Source of the DNA: Anisus vortex
Lineage: Eukaryota > Mollusca > Gastropoda > Planorbidae
Length of the DNA: 64,000 nucleotides
Reading direction: 5' to 3'
Assembly (NCBI GenBank): GCA_949126835.1
Contig: OX421495.1
Span: forward strand, 25,961,329 to 26,025,328
Below are positions 1 to 10,700 of the stretch, piece by piece. The position numbers and the translations under genes are program-made. Within the stretch, counting starts at the first letter, position 1. Each line of letters starts with the position of its first letter. The notes under the pieces were generated by a model, which saw only the letters and a list, made by a program, of their open reading frames with translations, did not search any database and was not told where the DNA came from.

Positions 1-300
1 ACTTATTTGGCGTTAAGCTTGATAATTAACTTTTTGATAATTCTTTTATTGACTAGCAAGCCACATAAAATGGATAATGTATGATGACTGAATTATATTG
101 AGTATGTATTGAGTATTCTCCTTGGAAGGAGTGCATAAATGAATTGTCCAAGTTAATATTTCACAAAATGTGTGCTCTGGGAGAAAATCATTTGTTTATG
201 ATGAAGGAGAGTTTGTGAATAGTTAACTGAGGATATCGCTGTATTTATTTTCACTATTTAAAACTTCCTTAAAACATGTATTACCTTTATGCTTTAGATA
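1..300. other. AT-rich sequence, nothing recognised
   Basis: No exon, repeat unit or RNA gene is recognisable on either strand. The BTB gene at 1733-3459 must continue to the left, but I see no convincing further exon here. Confidence 0.4.
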
Positions 301-1143
301 GTATATAGGACTAGTTAGGTAGTCTTTATGATTTATAGAACTGATTAAATAGTCTATATGGTGTATAGGACTGGTTAAGTAGTCTTTATGATTTATAGAA
401 CTGATTAAATAGTCTATATGGTGTATAGGACTGGTTAAGTAGTCTTTATGATTTATAGAACTGATTAAATAGTCTATATGGTGTATAGGACTGGTTAAGT
501 AGTCTTTATGATTTATAGAACTGATTAAATAGTCTATATGGTGTATAGGACTGGTTAAGTAGTCTTTATGATTTATAGAACTGATTAAATAGTCTATATG
601 GTGTATATGACTGGTTAAGTAGTCTATGATTTATAGAACTGATTAAATAGTCTACATGGTGTATAGGACTGGTTAAGGTCTATGATTTATAGAACTGATT
701 AAATAGTCTATATGTTGTATAGGACTGGTTAAGTAGTCTTTATGATTTATAGAACTGATTAAATAGTCTATATGGTGTATAGGACTGGTTAAGTAGTCTA
801 TGATTTATAGAACTGATTAAATAGTCTATATGGTGTATAGGACTGGTTAAGTAGTCTTTATGATTTATAGAACTGATTAAATAGTATATATGGTGTATAG
901 GACTGGTTAAGTAGTCTTTATGATTTATAGAACTGATTAAATAGTCTATATGGTGTATATGACTGGTTAAGTAGTCTATGATTTATAGAACTGATTAAAT
1001 AGTCTACATGGTGTATAGGACTGGTTAAGGTCTATGATTTATAGAACTGATTAAATAGTCTATATGGTGTATAGGACTGGTTAAGTAGTCTTTATGATTT
1101 ATAGAACTGATTAAATAGTCTATATGGTGTATAGGACAGGTTA
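301..1143. repeat. 60-bp minisatellite, about 14 copies
   Basis: A 60-bp unit repeats head to tail; 361-600 holds four almost identical copies in perfect register. Each unit is built from two related ~30-bp halves (GACTGGTTAAGTAGTC and AACTGATTAAATAGTC). Several units carry small deletions. A variant block with TATATGACTGG, TCTACATGG and GGTTAAGGTC occurs at about 601-690 and again at about 950-1045, so the array also has a higher-order duplication. It lies 3' of the last visible exon of the minus-strand BTB gene. Confidence 0.95.
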
Positions 1144-1162
1144 AAATATCTACCGATATATG

Positions 1163-1385
1163 GTTTAGAGCAGGGGTTGGCAACCTTTTGATAATACTGT
1201 GCCAAGTAGGATTTCTAGTTCATTCATTGTGCCAAAAGCCTAAAATGTATCCCGTTCTAGCACTCAATTTCATGTAGAAAATATATAAAAATTCCCATCT
1301 TGGAGGTCTTCCGCGTGCTATTAAAAATCACCCTGTGTGCCAAGTCTGGCATGCATGCCATAAGTTGCCGATCCCTGGTTTAGAG
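1163..1385. mobile_element. hAT-type MITE (207 bp) with 8-bp target duplication
   Basis: The element occupies 1171-1377. Its ends are imperfect inverted repeats: CAGGGGTTGGCAACCTT on the left and CAGGGATCGGCAACTT (read on the minus strand) on the right. It is flanked by the perfect 8-bp direct repeat GTTTAGAG at 1163-1170 and 1378-1385. An 8-bp target duplication with CAG-type ends is typical of the hAT superfamily. There is no room for a transposase, so it is non-autonomous. A related broken copy lies at about 24071-24231. Confidence 0.88.
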
Positions 1386-1414
1386 GGCTGGTTAAATAGT
1401 CTATATTATGGTTT

Positions 1415-1641
1415 TCAGGACTGGTTTTATTGTTAGTAATACTGGTATGGAGTGGTCTATATAGTTAATAGGACTGGTTTTATTGTTAGTAATACTGGTA
1501 TGGAGTGGTCTATATAGTTAATAGGACTGGTTTTATTGTTAGTAATACTGGTATGGAGTGGTCTATATAGTTAATAGGACTGGTTTTTATTGTTACTAAT
1601 ACTGGTATGGAGTGGTCTATATAGTTAATAGGACTGGTTAA
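1415..1641. repeat. 53-bp minisatellite, about 4 copies
   Basis: A 53-bp unit containing ACTGGTATGGAGTGGTC and GGACTGGTTTTATTG repeats about four times. It shares the GGACTGGTT core with the 60-bp array on the other side of the MITE, so the two arrays may have a common origin. Confidence 0.88.
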
Positions 1642-1732
1642 GTAAAAAGTTGTGCTTCAATATTTCTTTTTATTTATAAGTCACATGCTGGCAATGTTGA
1701 ATGTAACTATGTTGACTGATAAGACCTAGTAC

Positions 1733-3459
1733 CTGTACACAAGCTCTAGTCAACTGGTGGTGGTAGCACTTTGTGGCGTACTGAAACCAGACATGAAATA
1801 CATCTTTCAGCTGCACTTTGGGGATAATGTAGTCGCAAGCAAAGTCAAGACAAACCTAGATTTTTAAAAAACAATAATACAAAATAAATACACTGAATTA
1901 TCTTATAAGTTTAGAGACGTTCCTTCTAGATAGAAGATTATTACGTCCACTAGGCCCAAAACTCCGTCGGTGGCAGGGATAAAACCTGCGACGTGTGAGT
2001 TGATTTTTGGTTGACAGTCTGGTGAACTAACTGCAGTAGTTTAAAGTCAATTTTAATCAAGATTAGTATTAACAGCCAACGTGCATACAATTCATGTAAT
2101 ATTTCTATTATTATTTGAAAATCATTGCATTGGTTGCTACTTACATTACGTAAATCATTTACATTGTACTTGTCAGCTAATATCAGCACTGGCAGAGTGT
2201 TTTCTATATTCAACTTGATATGGCAGCTGTATAAAAAGTTCAGGAACCTTGGGAAAACACCCACACACATGCCATCTTCCACCAGCTTTATTTCCTAGAT
2301 AATACACTTAATATTTTAAATTTTTTTAAACATCTTCAAATATAAACTTTTTTGTGGCTTGTGACATTTAAACAAAAATCTACAATAATGGCAGCAACCC
2401 TAAGTAAATATGGCAACTCTTATCAGATAGCCTGTGGGCTGTAGTAGAAGAGAATCAGCAGATGCCTAGTCAGCAGACCCTCCCCCTTCTTATCAAACAG
2501 CTGATAACTAAAACGGAACAACTAATGCTGATACAAACTGGGACTGTGAGATTTGCTGGCAGAGTTTACTCCCCTAGCCTTCCCCAGGAACAAGTCACAA
2601 GGCAGTGGAGATTTTCAGATTAAAGTTTCCCTCACTTAGATAATTTATCAAACCAAGGTTTACAACACCAAAGATACTGGTTTAAAAGTGACCCGTGTCC
2701 TTTCTTGACCCCTTCCACAGTTTGTAGAGAATATAATCTGCCTAACAAAAAATTAAGCTGCTTGAGAAGGCTAGGAGTTTGCCCATGGTTAGCATAGGCA
2801 TGCAAGCCATGGGGATATTTCAGAAGGGCTTTTCTTTCTATCTGCTCAAGCAATACCAACCTCGGACTTACTTGGCACTAATGAAACCAACCTTTTCCTT
2901 GTAGGTGTCCCACTGCCGGCTGGTTAACATTTTTTCAAAGACCTGTGATGCCCTAACCAAAACAAACTTGTGTGCAAAATATTTCTCTGTCTCCACCTGG
3001 AGTGTGATGTCACTTAAGAGTTTATTGTTGTAGAATCTCCCTTGTTCTGTAAGTGCTTCACGTTCATTTCCATAGCAGTCAATGCCTAGACAATTATTAA
3101 GAAATTTCAATAACAAAAAAATACCACAAAAATGTTTGGTTCTGTTATATAAATGTTAGTTTTAAAACTGATATTCTTATATGTATCATTTCTAAACTGA
3201 CTCCCATTTTAATTAAATTGAATGTATGATTCTCATCAAATATTTGTTGACAAATTTAAAAAAAATAGGATTATACATTTAAAATTATGTTTTAAAAAGG
3301 TGAAACATGCTATTTTATAGTTGTACCTTCTTCACTCTCTATACGAAGAGCTAAAGATGTTGGAGAGAGACAGTGGTTTAAACACCGTGAAGATGGGAGC
3401 TCTCCATCTAAAATTGGCTGATCCATGACACAAATTTGATCAGGCGGTGGGAGAGCCAT
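1733..3459 (-). CDS. BTB/POZ and BACK domain protein (BTBD17-like), first four coding exons
   Basis: Spliced minus-strand gene, partial at its 3' end. I place exons at 3327-3459, 2892-3085, 2145-2294 and 1733-1855. All junctions are AG/GT and the phases agree, giving 600 nt or 200 codons. The start ATG is at 3459-3457. Residues ~66-155 form a BTB/POZ domain (SDITLQVETEKYFAHKF, later TLPVLILADKYNVNDL). From residue 160 a BACK-like segment begins (LKDVFHVWFQYATKCYHHQL). The pattern resembles BTBD17-like proteins; BTB domains dimerise and often recruit cullin-3, but the role of this protein cannot be read from sequence. The reading frame is still open at 1733, where a GT donor follows, so further exons lie left of the window or were missed near the minisatellites. 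A donor-like CAAAG/gtaag sits just 5' of the ATG, so an alternative 5' exon is possible. Confidence 0.82.
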
Positions 3460-4205
3460 TGTTTAAAACTCTTACCTTTGAAAATTAATATATGTAATTA
3501 GGCTTAAAAGAAATGACAAGCATATTGAATATTGAAGCTGGAAAATTTGCTTTTATTATGTTATCAGATAATGATCTGAACAAAGGTTGCAATGGCTATA
3601 GCCATCTGATATTCACAGAGTATTCTGTCCGTATATTGAGAATATTTCAATTTGTAAATGAGTTTTAAAAGCTTAACATAACTGAACCAATTCTGCTGAT
3701 AAGAGTAAGCCTGTAATTTTAACATATAATAATTTAATAGCCTTAACTTATCTCTATATGATAATATTTTTACAGAGGGAGGTGGGGAGCGGAGGAGGGA
3801 AAAAAAGGAGGGGTCCTGAGCAAATGCATATTGAAAGTCCAAATTTATTTATTGTCTTTTTAAGGCAATATTCCCAGCTTTTTTTTACAATCAGTTGAGT
3901 TAGTGCCTCATATTTATCATAATGTGGCTTTCTTTTTTTAACTATTGCAACCTTTCCTACTAGCTATACAATGGGTGATGGCTGCCCAATTAGTGCCTTA
4001 AAATAGCACCCCCTATGGGAGATGAGACTCCATTAATATTATAAATATTAAATAAACTAAATAAACATATAAACAATTAAAAGATAGGAGTTGGTTAAGG
4101 TCCTTGATAATTTAAGAGATTGAAACTCCAAACCCCTCACTGACTTGTACCCTTGCAGCAATGGGAGAAAGAGAAAATCAAGAGATCCATGTCATAGCCA
4201 TAACT
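3460..4205. other. Intergenic, no gene recognised
   Basis: Upstream side of the BTB gene. It contains a purine-rich run at about 3775-3812. Short open frames here look random. Confidence 0.4.
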
Positions 4206-4350
4206 TAAACTTGAGGTATGGGTAGTTCAATTATGATGACACTATCTCTCTAAACTTAAGGTATGGGTAGTTCAATTATGATGACACTATCTCTCTAAAC
4301 TTAAGGTATGGGTAGTTCAATTATGATGACACTATCTCTCTAACCTTAAG
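4206..4350. repeat. 45-bp tandem repeat, 3.2 copies
   Basis: Three 45-bp units start at 4206, 4251 and 4296, with the start of a fourth at 4341. Units are identical except for one or two bases. The core is GGTATGGGTAGTTCAATT. Confidence 0.93.
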
Positions 4351-4468
4351 TGAACACTAAATTAAACAGTGTTTGTTACAACAGTAAGTAACAGCATCTG
4401 TGATTCAATGCAATGAATGGGACCAAAATTTATGTATCAGCACATAAACATAAAGAAAAAAACACTTT

Positions 4469-4705
4469 CCTTATCCTTTATGCCGCATTTATGCGAGAAC
4501 AAATGCATATAAGTACTCTTTCTTCTCAAGTAGCAATCAGACTTGAAATGGGTTACCTGAACTTAACAAACCAGGAAAACCAGTAACTTAAATTAACATC
4601 ATTTAAAACATGAGTATTTTTATTATATTACTCGGACCACGGATTAGCATATGACGCAATAATCTTCTTTAATGAAGGAGGGTCTGTAATATTATAATAT
4701 AAGTC
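4469..4705 (+). mobile_element. 5'-truncated non-LTR retrotransposon, 3' end
   Basis: This stretch matches, with scattered changes, the 220-bp insertion at 47689-47908. Shared strings include TTATGCGAGAACAAATGC and GACGCAATAATCTTCTTT. In one frame the younger copy encodes YSFFPRVA followed by an AWNGLPE-like stretch, the usual C-terminal signature of many LINE reverse-transcriptase ORFs. Here the frame is degraded, so this is an old copy. Confidence 0.65.
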
Positions 4706-6020
4706 AACTAGTTGCTCCATTAAAATTAAATTACCAGCACCTGTCCCTCTTACTCTTACTGCTTGACTTGCAACAACACCCAGGCCATGAATATCCTTGT
4801 AATTGTAAATTATTGTAGATAGCCTATAAAAAATAATTATCCTATAATTATAATGATTCTGATCGTAGTTTCTTGATGCTTTTTATTTTATCAAGTATTA
4901 AATTATATGACATTACCGTCATATAGTGCCTGCCCAACCTGCTGGCTTGCGCATTTCACTATCTGACTATATTATATGTTAACGTCTCATCCTAATCTAA
5001 TCATAATCACCATCTCGGCCTCGGTTGTTTGGTAATCAAGTTGATTGAAGTTGGTTAATAGTTAATATTATTTCATCTCTTCTAGTTCAAGACTTACAAT
5101 TTCAATTAGGCTATATAGACTACAAATTTCAAATTACTAGAATCCAATCATTTCTATTTATATAGAATGTAGATATATCGCCAATTATATCGGTATATCT
5201 AGAAGGAATAGAATAAATTATTGACAATACTAACATCTTTGTTGTTAACCAGACTGGCTTAAAATAAGGCCTGTTACTGTTTATATTATTGGCATCATTG
5301 CGTAGAGAAAGTTTATTTGTGAACACAGTTTTTGCAGTTAAAAATCGCGTTGTTTCCATTACAGTAGCACAGTAGTACGGTAGATTATACTTTCTGTTTG
5401 ATTTTCCAATGTTCTCTTTTTATACTCAATGTTGTAGTTATAATCTTATGTCCTATTTTTCACGTTTGATTTCCATAATATTTTTCTTACCTTATTCTTA
5501 TATTTAATTTATTGATCGGCATTGCTATATTCATGGGTTTATGATTATGATTAGCCTACTCCTACTCACTCCAACTCACAGTGACTTCAGTGAGTCACAG
5601 TCACAGTACTAGTACTAGACTGACTAGTGTACTCAGTAGCCTACTACTACTATTGAGTCTATTCCTATCTACCGTCCATACTATTACGAATTACGTTTAC
5701 GTTGCTAGTCTAGTCACTCCCTACACTAGAGTATCTAGTATTGTACCGGGTAGTATTACTACAAAATATGCTTCAACAAATAGAGTCTAGTTCTAGTTCT
5801 AGTACATCAATAAATAAAAAAGTAGGCAGTGGAGTAGACTAAAAATAAAATAAGGTAAAAGGCGTAAGTAAGGGTATTACGAATCACGGTATCAGAGTCA
5901 GAGTTATAAAAGACAAATAATATGCCTATATTAAAATATAAGTAGGCCCTTTATAACATATAAATTAATATAAAGGACCAATAATATACGACACCATTCT
6001 GACAAGGCTGACAACAGCTG
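4706..6020. other. Intergenic, AT-rich; low-complexity ACTAGT stretch
   Basis: No gene recognised. About 5560-5800 is rich in CACTCC, CAGTCA, ACTAGT and CTACTA words, an irregular low-complexity stretch. The open frame across it is a by-product of that composition. Confidence 0.4.
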
Positions 6021-6202
6021 CTCTTTAACAGTGACGTTGCAAGGGATTGGCCTCTTTAGGACCCCCTGCATTTTGACATTTGACATTATGACATAAGAAA
6101 AAAACAATTCGGACACTCCTTTGGGGGCCCCCCTCAAGTAGGGGCCCGGGGGGATTTTCAAATTTGGACTCCCCCTCCCCTAGCTACGCCACTGCTCTTT
6201 AA
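6021..6202. mobile_element. hAT-type MITE (166 bp) with 8-bp target duplication
   Basis: The element occupies 6029-6194. It starts CAGTGACGTTGCAAGG and its right end reads CAGTGGCGTAGCTAGG on the minus strand. The perfect 8-bp direct repeat CTCTTTAA flanks it at 6021-6028 and 6195-6202. CAGTG ends and an 8-bp duplication fit the hAT superfamily. It has no coding capacity. Confidence 0.82.
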
Positions 6203-6652
6203 CTTTAGTCACTGTCTCTCAGTGAGGCTCAGTGGCACTGTCTCAGTGAAGTTAATAAATAATATTGTCTGTTAGTTTTAAAAGTGCTAAGTCAGATCGT
6301 TAGCTTTGATTTCATTTTTAGTCTACTCTGTAAGCCCACTCACTGTTGGTCTCTTAGACGTCTTAGATAAAGTGTTTAGTATTAGTAGCTGTCTACTGTC
6401 TTTTATATAATATTAATATAGTTAATAATGGGTAATAGTAATAATTTGGTCAATTTGTTAACATTCCTACATTGGCCTACAAGTGTAAAAATGTTTTTCA
6501 AAAATTATACATGTAGTATAGTGAATAGGCTAAAACTTCTAATTATAGTCTAAGTCTTAAATTTTAAAAGTAAGTCTTTTAAAGTAACTCACTCTTATGT
6601 AAAAAAAAAGTCTAATAATAAAAAAAAGTCATAGCAATTGAATTGACTTACC

Positions 6653-6830
6653 AAAGTAAAACTATGTGATTATACATACATTTCAGTGAATAGCCCAAAA
6701 GTAAAAATATGTGATTATACATACATTTCAGTGAATAGCCCAAAGTAAAACTATGTGATTATACATACATTTCAGTGAATAGCCCAAAGTAAAACTATGT
6801 GATTATACATAAATTTCAGTGAATAGCCCA
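6653..6830. repeat. 44-bp tandem repeat, 4 copies
   Basis: Four ~44-bp units containing ACTATGTGATTATACATA and TTTCAGTGAATAGCCCA follow one another with only one- or two-base differences. Confidence 0.93.
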
Positions 6831-6923
6831 ATGCTCAGCATTAGGACAATTAAAATTAGATTATAATGCAAAGAAGTTTTTAAATTGTGTAGGCTATTAT
6901 GCTGGTCACCTGACATTTTGCCA

Positions 6924-7054
6924 TTTACTACCATGGGGCTTTAATAAAGAGTGAAAGTAGGCTATAACTTGTAATGACAATTAAATGATTTACTACCATG
7001 GGGGCTTTAATAAAGAGTGAAAGTAGGCTATAACTTGTAATGACAATTAAATGA
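6924..7054. repeat. 65/66-bp direct duplication
   Basis: Two adjacent copies, starting at 6924 and 6989, differ by one G in a G run (CCATGGGG versus CCATGGGGG). A recent local duplication. Confidence 0.92.
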
Positions 7055-7149
7055 AAGACAACATACTGAGCACTTATCTTTTACATCAGCATTTTTAACT
7101 CTATGATCACCTCAATAAATTGAAGCAAGAAATCATTAATTGAGTTACT

Positions 7150-7420
7150 ATAAATATAAATAACAAAACTTCTGGACCTGACAGGGCATGGGGCAGACCT
7201 AAGGTTCTGAGTTTGAATCCTGGTGAAGGCAAGGATTTTTTCCTGGGTCTATATGTACAGCTTTGATGATTACCTGACATTAGTTGGGGCAAAGTAAAGG
7301 TTATTGGGCATTGTGATGGCCACACAATTACCTAGTAAGCGTTGAACGCCTTTGGATTAGTTGGGTCAGATGGAATTAATACCACTACTTCTTACTCCGG
7401 ACAAGGGGAAATATCAGCTA
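7150..7420 (+). mobile_element. tRNA-derived SINE
   Basis: A tRNA-like B box (GAGTTTGAATCCTGG) sits near 7208-7222. It is followed by a body with GATTACCTGACATTAG and TTGTGATGGCCACACAA that recurs at 10525-10765, 40130-40345 and 59915-60105. Open frames across it on the other strand are shadows of the repeat. Confidence 0.65.
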
Positions 7421-7737
7421 GACTGCTTATGTATGGTAACTAAATCAGTTATCCCATATCTTTACAATAATTTTTGGACTTCTAAATTGGGATAATGTAA
7501 GAATTTGAAGCAAAGCAAAACAGGCAATATTTTATACTGCTCATTTGTTGACAATTCTGTTACTGTCAAAGAAAGAAATTAAATAACTTAGATACATGAG
7601 ATATGATTAGAGTGGAATATTATCTCTAAAATAAGATTGTTGTTTGTTTTTTTCAAATTAAATGGTTATATAGTTATATATATATGTATAATTTCTTTCT
7701 GCAGGTAAAAATAAAAGGCTCCGTTTGACTTGCAAAA
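7421..7737. other. 5' flank of DPP3 copy A
   Basis: AT-rich sequence before the start codon. The polypyrimidine-like stretch ending TTTCTTTCTGCAG at 7703 could be a splice acceptor, which would put ATG 7738 in a second exon after a non-coding first exon. No promoter motif can be assigned. Confidence 0.4.
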
Positions 7738-10700
7738 ATGTCTGACGATTCTCAATACATCATTCCCAACACAACTGAAGTAGCTTTGTTGGATTGCCAG
7801 ACGGCTTTTGATGGTTTGACTGAGAAAGAAAAGCTTTATGCTCACCATCTGGCTCAAGCTAGCTTCAAGGGAGGTCTCATTGTATTATTTCAGGTAGGCT
7901 GTTGGTGTGTTTTATGCACATCTAGTTTCTATGCAATGCCTGTGTGTGGATGTATGTATGATTATGTGTGTGTGTCTCTAGGTAAATTTTCAGTCAGATC
8001 AATGTTAAGCAAAGGTAGTTTTAGCTATGTTAAAAAATGATCTTTTTTGTTTTAGAAATAACCTCCATATTTAAATTTGAAGATTACTTTAAATAGTTTT
8101 ATTGCTAATTGTATTCCCCTTATATTTTAATTATTATCTTGAAGCTTTTATTTTTTTGCTCACCCAAAAACTTGTTTTAACTTACAATGCAACTTTTAAA
8201 AAAAATTATGGAAACCATTGAGCCTAAAAGTGTTTGCGTGAACATTTATTCTCTGTTGTTGCAGTTAACCCTTCCACTGATTCCCTAATAAGTTTTATGA
8301 TAGTGTGGCATTTGATTTTTTTAAAGTTTTGAATATTAATGGAAACAACAGTCTTGTTCCCAGTTTTGTTGGTATGAAAATGAAACCTTACTTGAACAAT
8401 AGACAATTTAATGAATACATTTTTTTTTCTTTACATGAACAGACTTCACCAGAGTCGCCAGGTATTTTCTTCCTACTTCAAAGACTTTTTCAAGCACAAA
8501 ACCCCAAAGAACTGTCAGAAGTTGCCTTATCTATAGGCTTCAGCCAGGAAGATATCAATGTAAGTGCTTCATCAGAATTGATGCTTTAAAAAGTACCCAG
8601 AATTCAAAGGAATAGTTGTAGCCCTGCATGAAATACACAAGTTAAATTGTATAAATAAAAGTCTCATGCAGTCATATTATGCTGATAAAATACAAAAAAA
8701 TTAATATAAAGGGAATCTTGAATGAACTTTTTTCAAAGAGTAAAGTTGTTCATTATGTTGTTCAAGATATTGCTTGATGTGTGTCTATCTATAAAGTAAT
8801 ATTTCCAGTTGAACATCATCTTATGTTGTTTTTATTGTTGTTTTCAATCACTGTGTTTTTACAACATTTTATATCATTATTTAATAATGTTTATTATTTG
8901 CATTTTTTTGTTTGTTTCAGGCTTTCCTAATTTATGCTGCAGCATTTTATGGCAACATGGGAAACTATAAATCTTTTGGTGATACTAAGTTTATTCCCAA
9001 TGTTGAAAAGGTAAATTTCTAAAACAAATATATTTTAGTTTTAGTAAAAAAAACGTAACATTTTGTTCTATTTCAAGTGATATATTTCTTCATTGGTAAT
9101 TAACCCTTTCAGTACCACTTGCCTATATTTTAACTAGCAGGTTCTACTCCCACAGACCCAGGCATATATACATATTTCCCCCATTTCTATGTCTAATTTC
9201 AAAACTAAAAGATGTAACTTTTCACCACAGTATCATGGAAATGTTTATTACATAGAGAATGAGTAATTATTTTTTTGCTTTTTAAATTTACTTATTGAAA
9301 AGTTTTTTGTGTGTGGAACTGTAATTGTAGTCAAACACATGGCATCGCATAGTGAGAAATAATGCCTGGTGCTCAGTGCATTAAGTTATAGTCAGTAGGT
9401 ACTCCTTAATGTAGCAAAAATGTAGGTTGGTGCTGAAACAGTCAATATTGTTTTACTAATTGAAAGAAAGTTTCAGAGTAAAAGAATTCATTAGTCTATT
9501 AAGTTGCCATATCTTACAAAACGAATTCTTTCTGTCAGTCTAAAGTGGAGAAGCTGATCAAGTCTAGCAAGGCTTACCAGAAAGATGCAACTGGCATTGA
9601 TGTGCTCTGGAATGCAGTACACGAAGGAATGTTTTCTCTAGAACACAAAGAACTAGGTCTGGGGGACAAGGTAATTTTTGTTAACATTTGATGAATGTTA
9701 TTTTACAGCTACAGACCTCCTGGATATGTTTTTGGGGAGACAAGTTTTGTGTCCAAAGAATTAGGGAGAATATGGCAGACAGTTAAATCAAAAGTATTAT
9801 TTGTGGTAAAAACATTTACTGCTTAAGTTGATGGAAATAGTAGTATATTCTATGCTATACAAACCTTTAGTGTAAGTGTAAGTTAAACAAAGAAATACTA
9901 ATGGTGTTAAAATATTCCTTTAGACCTTTGTTCTAATTATTAAAATTCTCTTATTATTTGGATTTAATATATGATGACTTTTCCTGGCAAACTATTAGGA
10001 AATTTAATTTGTGTGCACTGTAAGGAAATTATAGACTTGAGAAGAGAAATAAGGTACATATTATGCATACATGCTTATCTACTAAGCAAAGAGGACGCAA
10101 TAATCTTCTGTATAGAAGGAGCATCTGTCATTCTGTAACATAAAAGATAAGAGACATACAGCACGAACACTTTTTAAAAATCTGCTTAAATTTTAAAGAA
10201 ATAAAAAAATAAAGGATGTGTAATTATTAGTTTTTATTTTTTAAAGTGTTTAAACAATTTCTAAATGAAGCTCTACTTATTGAATAAAGATTATGTTAAA
10301 TAAAAATAAAATAATGTTATTTGACATTTGAAAAAATATTTTAGACCTACAAGGAATTTGAAAAACAAATTTTAAATTTGGTAACATACACTTCTCTGTA
10401 TTTTATACTGCTCCAAAGTATCATCCAATAATGTTCTATAATCGACTGTAATCTTTATACCTTCATTAACCTTGATATAGTAAAGTTACTGTATGTAACA
10501 AAGTAAAGTACCAGGCGGACTAAATTGATCATAGGGCCGGTGAAGTAGCGTTCACCAGTTTCAGTGGACATAGCATACTATGGGATGTGTGGCTAGCACA
10601 ATGCACAGCCGCGTTTATTTTTAACCGACCAAGGTCAGGTACCCATCAGAGCTGGTTAGACTCAGTAACACCTTTGAGTCCAGGGAAAAATTCACCACGA

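Noticed and set aside
301..1143. CRISPR-like regular repeats
   Set aside because: Units are contiguous with no unique spacers, and the DNA is eukaryotic; this is a minisatellite.
5581..5790. 69-codon frame rich in Ser/Thr/Leu
   Set aside because: Produced by low-complexity CACTCC/ACTAGT sequence.
7107..7325. 72-codon minus-strand frame as a gene
   Set aside because: It lies across a SINE; similar peptides arise from the other SINE copies (10587-10772, 59838-60152).
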